Part shown: positions 58,236 through 64,000 of the stretch, in pieces
How positions within the stretch are numbered: the first letter of the stretch is position 1
Layout of the letters: the number at the start of each line of letters is the position of its first letter
Source: Gordionus sp. m RMFG-2023
Taxonomy: Eukaryota > Nematomorpha > Gordioida > Chordodea > Parachordodidae
Length of the DNA: 64,000 nucleotides
Direction of reading: 5' to 3'
NCBI RefSeq assembly: GCF_954871325.1
Contig: NC_088775.1
Span: 40,587,561-40,651,560 of the forward strand
Translations under genes and position numbers: made by a program
The notes under the pieces: model-generated
The model's database searches: none
What the model was told of the DNA's origin: nothing
The model's input: the letters and a program-made list of their open reading frames with translations, nothing else

Positions 58236-58553
58236 TCAAAGACCTGCAGCCCCGACCCTAAGCCCGGTCCGTTTTAATTTTTTTAAATATAACCGAGCCT
58301 GGCCTAAAAAAATTTTTTTAAAATATTCCCAAGCCGGGTCATATTTTAAATCGCCATTATTATCTATAAAAATAAAAAATATATTATATATTATATATTT
58401 TTAAAAAATCCGAGCGGGGCCTGAAAACTTTTTTTTAAAAAAAATCCTAACCGGTTCGGGTCTAAAAATACAAAATCCGGGCCAGGCCGTTAAATTTATC
58501 TTAGAAAATTCAGAATGGGCCGTGCAAATGGTCCTTGTGCATGTCTCTGATTT
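58236..58553. mobile_element. Short hAT-like element with GGCCCGG-type ends
   Basis: Left CAAAGACCTGCAGCCCCGAC and right complement CAGAGACATGCACAAGG. Subterminal GGCCTGG/CCGAGC words. No clean target duplication. Confidence 0.55.
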
Positions 58554-58680
58554 AAATAATAGAATATATAATTTATAAAATATGATGTAAAAAAAATTTG
58601 TACGGTTCTTTTATACCAAGTGTATTATACAATTTGAAAAAAAATGTTTAAATTAATATTATCTTGTCATTTTAGCCACT

Positions 58681-59590
58681 CCCCCCCCCCCATATTTATT
58701 AATTAGGGTCTAGTTAGGCCACTTGGGCATGAGTTAAACTAATATAAAAAAAATAGTATATTCTTGTAATCTTTGCAATTGCAAATATAATATACGGTTA
58801 TAATATATCTTTTTACACAAATTAAATTTTCTTTTTTTTTCTTTCCTTCTTTCTCTTTAATAAGGGACTGTGCTGGGTGGTTTCGGGGTTGAATTCAATT
58901 GGCTTAGTGGAATTGAATGCAGAAATCTTCTCTTTTATGTATATGAATAAGTTATCTACTTTGGTAATAGGAGCTTGTAAAATATGAAAAGTTAAAGGAA
59001 AGATATATTTAAAGTTTAGATGATTTATATTATTTAGACGAATTATATTAAAGGTTCATAATTTACATGGATGACTCCTCCAATATTATGACTGTGCTAT
59101 CGTTTTGCATTACTCTTGCATCCATCGTCAGAGACTCTACACTCTGTAATCCAATGACTACCCCATTTACTTTCTCCTACTCCCTTCTTACAATCCTTTC
59201 TTACTCCATACCCTACCAAAAAGGAAATCTACATCGAAATTAGCAAAATAAGCAATTCAAATCAAAATTATCCAAAAAAAATCGAAACTACCCCTTACTA
59301 GTGCCCATCACCCTCCTTCTGCTCATAACTTTATGACCTCCTAGGGAGTACCCTATAGCAGGAACCCCCCCCCCCCGATCCTAAAAATAATGTTCTTTTA
59401 ATATTTAAAGCTCTAGTTTCGACTAATTTTTATTACTAATAACCCTTTCGGCTGTTCACATTGATGGGGTAGTTAGGTATTTATATAAAATTAATATATA
59501 CGACAGAAAATTAAGAGCTATAAGGTAAAATAAAAGAATAGTTAGTTCGATTTGCGTATCATCTTCACATTCACTACGATCAGATGCTAA
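58681..59590. other. AT-rich DNA with two poly-C tracts
   Basis: C runs at 58681 and about 59366. Between them the sequence has moderate complexity (59060-59340) but no readable protein. Confidence 0.4.
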
Positions 59591-59610
59591 ATGGTATATA
59601 ATTAGTGATC

Positions 59611-59985
59611 TGCATCGGGCCTAATTTTTCAAACCCGGCCCGGCCCGTAATTTTTTTTACAAAAGTTTTTCCGGCCCGGCCGGAACCTGAATTTTTTTTA
59701 AAAAATATTTACCGGCCCGACTCGCCCCGAATTTATTTAAATATAGAAATTGATTTTTATAATTACTCAAAATAAAAGGCATATATTATATGGTTCTATG
59801 AATAAAATCAAATATTTTTATTTTAAATAAAAAATTAAATATAAAATTGATAAATTTAGATATATTTAAAAAAAATTCCAAGACCCGACCCGGCCCTAAT
59901 TTTTTAAAAAAATATTAGGCCCGCCCCGGCCCGAACCCGATTTTTTTAAAAAAATTAGGCCCAGGCCTACTTTTGCAGATCTCCA
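59611..59985. mobile_element. Short hAT-like element with GGCCCGGCC ends
   Basis: Left AGTGATCTGCATCGGGCC and right complement GGAGATCTGCAAAAGTAGG. Both flanks of the AT-rich core repeat CCCGGCCCG. Same general type as 58236 and 60882. Confidence 0.6.
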
Positions 59986-60044
59986 ATATAAATATCGTTA
60001 TAATATTTATATTTATGTAAATGAAATAATTTGTGCTCTCAATT

Positions 60045-60700
60045 AGAGATGGGTATGGGCCGTTAAAATCCCCGTTATCTATCGAGTCATATCGGGAGTT
60101 TAAATACATTTTGAATTTTGAAGGGTGATCAGGCGTTACGGGTTTTTCCAAAAAATCACCGGGCGTGACTGGGCCTGATAGTAATATCTTTAAAAAACTA
60201 ACCTCTTTTCTTGCACATTTAATAACCGTATTTTCACCAAGAAATTACTTATGGGAACTATAGTTTATCCAAAACAAGATTTTTTTTTTAATCTAAGAAC
60301 TTTCACAAATTTTTTGTTTCCGGAATGATTATTTTTTTTATAGCCAATAATCGTTTAGTAGAGGAAGGACGAACGCAACTTAAATAAAATATTGACATTT
60401 TTGATTTTTTAAAATAAAGATTTAAATTTATAAAAGTGACTTGCTTAGTAAATTCTTAATTACTGAAAAATATAAACGACACTTTTATTTCATGATTATG
60501 GATATAAATAAGGCTAAATTGTAATATTTTTAAAAACAATCGGCACGGGCGTGATTAAGATTCTGCTATTCGTGATTGGCTGGGTGCGGATCAGGCTAAA
60601 TATAATTGAACATCAGAGGGTGATTGGGCGCAAAATTTTTTTAGTGTAAGCATGAGTGGGCGGGTGCTAGATAAAAAAAAAATTAGGCCCTTAATCTCAA
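60045..60700. mobile_element. hAT-like element with GGGCC/GGCGCG subterminal words
   Basis: Left TTAGAGATGGGTATGGGCC and right complement TTGAGATTAAGGGCC. TGATTGGGCG-type words recur near the right end. No transposase or clear target duplication. Confidence 0.5.
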
Positions 60701-60881
60701 TTAATAGAATATATTACTTGTTGTAATATATTTATACTCTTTATTTGCAATACGTTTTTTAATTGTCTTAGATGAGAATTGTCGTGATTGTCGTAATTAA
60801 AATACTTATAAACTGTAAATTTAATTATAATTGAAGGATTTTTTAGTATGCAAATTTTAATTGTTTAAAATTAATATAAAT

Positions 60882-61166
60882 GGCAGTGACCTGCAGAGAT
60901 ACCATGCCTGTATTTTTTTTTAAGAAAGATTTTTGCCCCAGCCAGGCCTGAGTTTTATATTTTAAGACCCGGCCGATATTTATTTTTTTAATTTTTTATA
61001 GCTAATAATGACGATTTAAAATATTCGGTTTTAAAATATACAGCCCGGCCCGGATATTTAAAAAAAACAGTTTAAGACCTGCCCCTGCGCGTATATTAAA
61101 AAAAATTAAAATACGCCCGACCCGTGTGGGTATATTTAAAAAAAATTGAAATACGATGCAGGTCTT
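60882..61166. mobile_element. Short hAT-like element with CCCGGCC words
   Basis: Left CAGTGACCTGCAGAGATACC and right complement CAAAGACCTGCATCG. Flanks ATAAATGG and ATAAAGGT may be an eroded 8-bp duplication. Subterminal GGCCCGG blocks. Confidence 0.6.
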
Positions 61167-61463
61167 TGATAAAGGTAATATCAAAAATGTAAAAATCGAT
61201 CAATCGTAAATTATGATTAAAAGTTTTGATAATAAAATTTTTATGTTTTTTGCAAGATTTAATTAATTCTTTAAGTTAATATTTAAAATTCTTATATTTT
61301 TACTTGACACTACATAGTTTTTACACAAATGCTATTATATTTACTAATTTTACAATCACTATTATTTCAACAATAATTATCTGGGGTTTCAATAGTAGTA
61401 TATATTTCAGTTGGTTAGGGGTAAAAATAAATATTTTCGGTGACAAGAAGGTGGGTTAAAATT

Positions 61464-61677
61464 AGTGTTATCAAACGGCTCGATTTAGCCGATTTTTAAA
61501 AGCGACTAACTCAAAATTTTATTCAGAAAAATATTACGCAAATTTGAAGATTTTGATCATTGGCATAAATGTTAGGACATCTATGAAATTTCAAGGATTA
61601 GGCAATATTGTCTGGCTAAAATATTGAGTTAGCCTTTTTATAAATCGGCTCAAATCGAGCCATTTAGCAACACTAAT
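61464..61677. mobile_element. MITE-1, best-preserved copy
   Basis: Left TAGTGTTATCAAACGGCTCG and right complement TAGTGTTGCTAAATGGCTCG. The interior carries the shared GGCATAAATG, ATTGTCTGGCTAAAAT and GAGTTAGCC blocks. 214 bp, no coding capacity. Confidence 0.8.
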
Positions 61678-61689
61678 AATAAAATTAAG

Positions 61690-62925
61690 AAAGTTGGCAA
61701 CAATAGATCTATTCAAAAAAGAATCGAATACGGATAGTATAAAAAATTATTTGATTAGAATAAAACAAATATTTCTAATATTTGGTGAATTATTTAAATT
61801 GCTTATTTGACAAATTACTCATTTATTTTTTTTATTTAAATCGAATTATTCGAATAATTTGATCGAATACTTGGATTATTCAGAATAATAATAATATATT
61901 TTTAAATAATATTTAATCATTTATCATTTCGAATGATGTAATTAACATGGTTATCATCAACTGTTTGTGAATGACTTTTTTAGTTGGAACTCTTGTCAAA
62001 AAATCTAATGTTTTATAAATAAAAAACAATATGGAAAACATGTAGTGCTGATAAGTAGCGATGAAAGTAACGTTGTTAATAATCGCGTTACTGTTTAAGA
62101 AAAGGAATGCCATTCGTTATTTGTTTAAAAAGTTAACGTGCAACGAGTAATGCGTTTTTTTTTTGAGTAATGGTAACGTAAAACATTACTCGTTACTTAC
62201 AATTTTTTCTTAAAAAACATGGAAAAAATATTTTATATTTTATTTTCTTAAATTTTAGAAATAATCTAATCCGAGTTTCTAAGTAAGTTTAATCTCTGCA
62301 CCAGTTGAACGTGTTTATAATACAGCGAAAGAGCTGTGTTGTTTAACTGATATAAATTTTGAAAATCAAATTATAAAGAACTTATAATATATTATTTTTG
62401 TATAATTTTATTTTTATTATCTATGGAGAAAAAAATAAAAAATAACTAAAAAGAGATACTTTTTTGAATACCCGGCAACGCGTTACTTTTCTTAAATAGC
62501 GAGTAATGCGTCCTTTTTTCACAAGGTAACAGCAATGCGTTCCTTTTTTCTAACGTAACGATTAACTCATTTTTATTTGAAGTAACGTTTACAGCACTAT
62601 GTAAAACTCTTTTCTAATAAAATCATCTTGATATTATAAATTAAATTAGCATGTTAATTTCTTTACTTTAACTCTATGTTCTTTCTCATCAGATTATATA
62701 ATTTTTTTCTGTTTAAAATTAGATGTACAATAAATAAATACTGTCGATATATTTTCGTATGAACTATTTTATGATATTGTTAAAAAATTATTCAAATCGA
62801 ATACAAATATTATTCTTACGAATATGAATAGTAAATAATTCGATTCTTTTAAACGAACGTTTAAATGAATTGAATAAGAATGATGCATGATTTAATTCGT
62901 ATTTGATCTTGATTGATCCTATAAG
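61690..62925. mobile_element. TCGAATA-rich hAT-like element split by another hAT
   Basis: CGAATA/TATTCG words crowd both outer parts (61690-61900 and 62760-62910), as in 55661-56395. The middle is taken up by the 62042-62597 element. Confidence 0.5.
62042..62597 (+). mobile_element. GTAACG-rich hAT derivative with C-terminal relic
   Basis: Ends TAGTGCTGATAAGTAGCG and the complement of TAGTGCTGTAAACGTTAC, with ATGTA on both sides. GTAACG/CGTTAC words repeat inside each end. A plus-strand relic (about 62290-62385) reads SAPVERVYNTAKEL then INFENQIIKN, the hAT dimerisation motif. Non-autonomous. Confidence 0.75.
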
Positions 62926-63700
62926 GTGGGAAAACAGGTTATCCCCCCCCGTGATAGAAATCTCTATTCAATGCGCTTACTATATTTATTAATATTTTAT
63001 TAGTCATCATCGTTTTCGTCTATTTTTAGAATCATGTTATTTGCATGTCTAGATTATTATATACTACTAATATTTGCTTAATCCAAAAATTGTATTTAAA
63101 TTAAATTTTATAGAATATTAATATATATAATATGTAATCCTGTCATAATGTTTCAAAACAACTATATAATACATATCGCTAGAATTTTACACTCTTATCA
63201 ATCTTATAAAAAAATTATTTTAAGACGGTAATTTCCCCGTTGGCCTTATTAACATAAAAAAATAGAATGTATCTGAATTTATTTTTAAAATTATAACTTT
63301 AGGATTATTTTTAAAAATTGTCTTAGTTCCTTTTATATATTTATATTATACAAACGCCTGCAATCAAATACTAGTTCTTAATAGTTCTACTTTTTTATGT
63401 TGAGCAACTTCTCCGCAAGCGACACCATTTATATGGTTTTTTTTTAAATGTAAATAATTATAACTTACCATCACACCACTATTTTAAATCAATTTAAAAA
63501 ATAGATTAAATGTAAAATAAAAACATATTTTGAATCCAAAACAGAATAAATCAAATTGGATCATAATTCTGAACCCAATTTTAAATGAATAACCGTATCT
63601 GTTTCCAAACCTTGATCTAAATATTTGCATGAACACAAGGAAAAAATGTATTGGTTTTTAAGCAGGTCATTAAATTTTCCTTACATTTATTAGATATGAT
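62926..63700. other. AT-rich DNA with a short poly-C tract
   Basis: C run at 62943-62951; otherwise nothing recognised. Confidence 0.45.
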
Positions 63701-64000
63701 CAGGGTTGGCAAGTCGGTCAATTGACAACGGAGAACTTGACCTGGTCAATACAATCAAATACTCTAAAAAATCTAAAGAAAAAATATATATAATAAGTTT
63801 AAAAAAGAAACGATATAAATACCATGTGATCTCAACACTGATCATTTATTGGATACCTAATATCAAGGGGAGAATCTTACTGTAATGAATTTAATGAAGA
63901 ATGTGATATCAAGAATTAAGCATTTTACAAGGTGGGAATGATCAAAATATTTCAAGGATATTATAAATCTCTAAAGTAAAAGCGGCATATTTGATAGGAA
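63701..64000. mobile_element. CAGGGTTGGCAA hAT family, cut by window end
   Basis: Starts CAGGGTTGGCAAGTCGGTC and follows the 30678 copy (shared TAATATCAAG, AAGAATT-GCATTTTA, GTAAAAG-GGCAT words) until the window ends. Confidence 0.75.

Noticed and set aside
59915-60151. 78-codon frame
   Set aside because: It spans the end of one hAT-like element and the start of another, so it is not a gene.

Overview
This is an A+T-rich stretch (roughly three quarters A+T by eye) of an invertebrate animal nuclear genome. It has spliced genes with GT-AG introns and long introns full of decayed transposons. There are no bacterial operons, ribosome binding sites or CRISPR arrays. The species cannot be fixed from the sequence; the spongin-type short-chain collagen and the mix of hAT, Tc1/mariner and Kolobok-like elements point to a non-vertebrate metazoan.

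Two host genes can be supported, both on the minus strand. The main one (38470-53564) is a nine-exon, about 686-residue type II transmembrane collagen. It has a short cytoplasmic tail, one membrane helix, a coiled-coil stalk, a furin-type site (RSKR), Gly-X-Y repeats spread over five exons, and a C-terminal cysteine-rich domain of the spongin short-chain collagen / 'short-chain collagen C4' type. All nine exons agree in phase and the summed coding length is divisible by three. One exon (39095-39175, 81 nt) is too short to show as an open reading frame; it was found because the C-terminal domain was missing its Trp/Cys block. The second gene (about 28482-29825) is an unrecognised protein assembled from five or six small exons with phase-consistent junctions and mostly very short introns (42-202 nt).

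Nearly everything else is transposable-element debris. 1-5120: a tRNA-SINE, a hAT with an exact 8-bp target duplication, and a mariner-like element whose right inverted repeat is split by a second hAT. 5.3-11.6 kb: small inverted-repeat elements, another tRNA-SINE, and a 3-kb Kolobok-like element interrupted by a hAT that carries a 120-bp tandem array. 12.3-15.7 kb: a decayed DNA transposon between two 0.3-kb direct repeats. 17.8-23.0 kb: a four-deep nest of transposons whose order of insertion can be read from target duplications. 24.2-24.5 kb: a GC-rich island of unknown origin. 25.6-26.6 kb: a MITE and a second hAT copy. 30.2-33.4 kb: further nested elements. 33.4-35.2 kb: a broken fossil of a Ty3/gypsy retroelement. 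36-38 kb: repeats and AT-rich DNA. The collagen introns hold a 1.2-kb inverted-repeat element, ZMYM-type hAT fragments, a LINE reverse-transcriptase fragment and several MITEs. 55.6-64 kb: a cluster of hAT-like elements, several with G+C-rich termini.

A small MITE family with hAT-like ends (core TGTTGTTAAACGGCTCGAT) recurs at least eight times and ties the window together. Four copies have 8-bp target duplications and one has been hit by a second MITE family. All coordinates are hand-read; exon edges are inferred from splice signals and phase, and family names for decayed transposons rest on remembered motifs, not searches.
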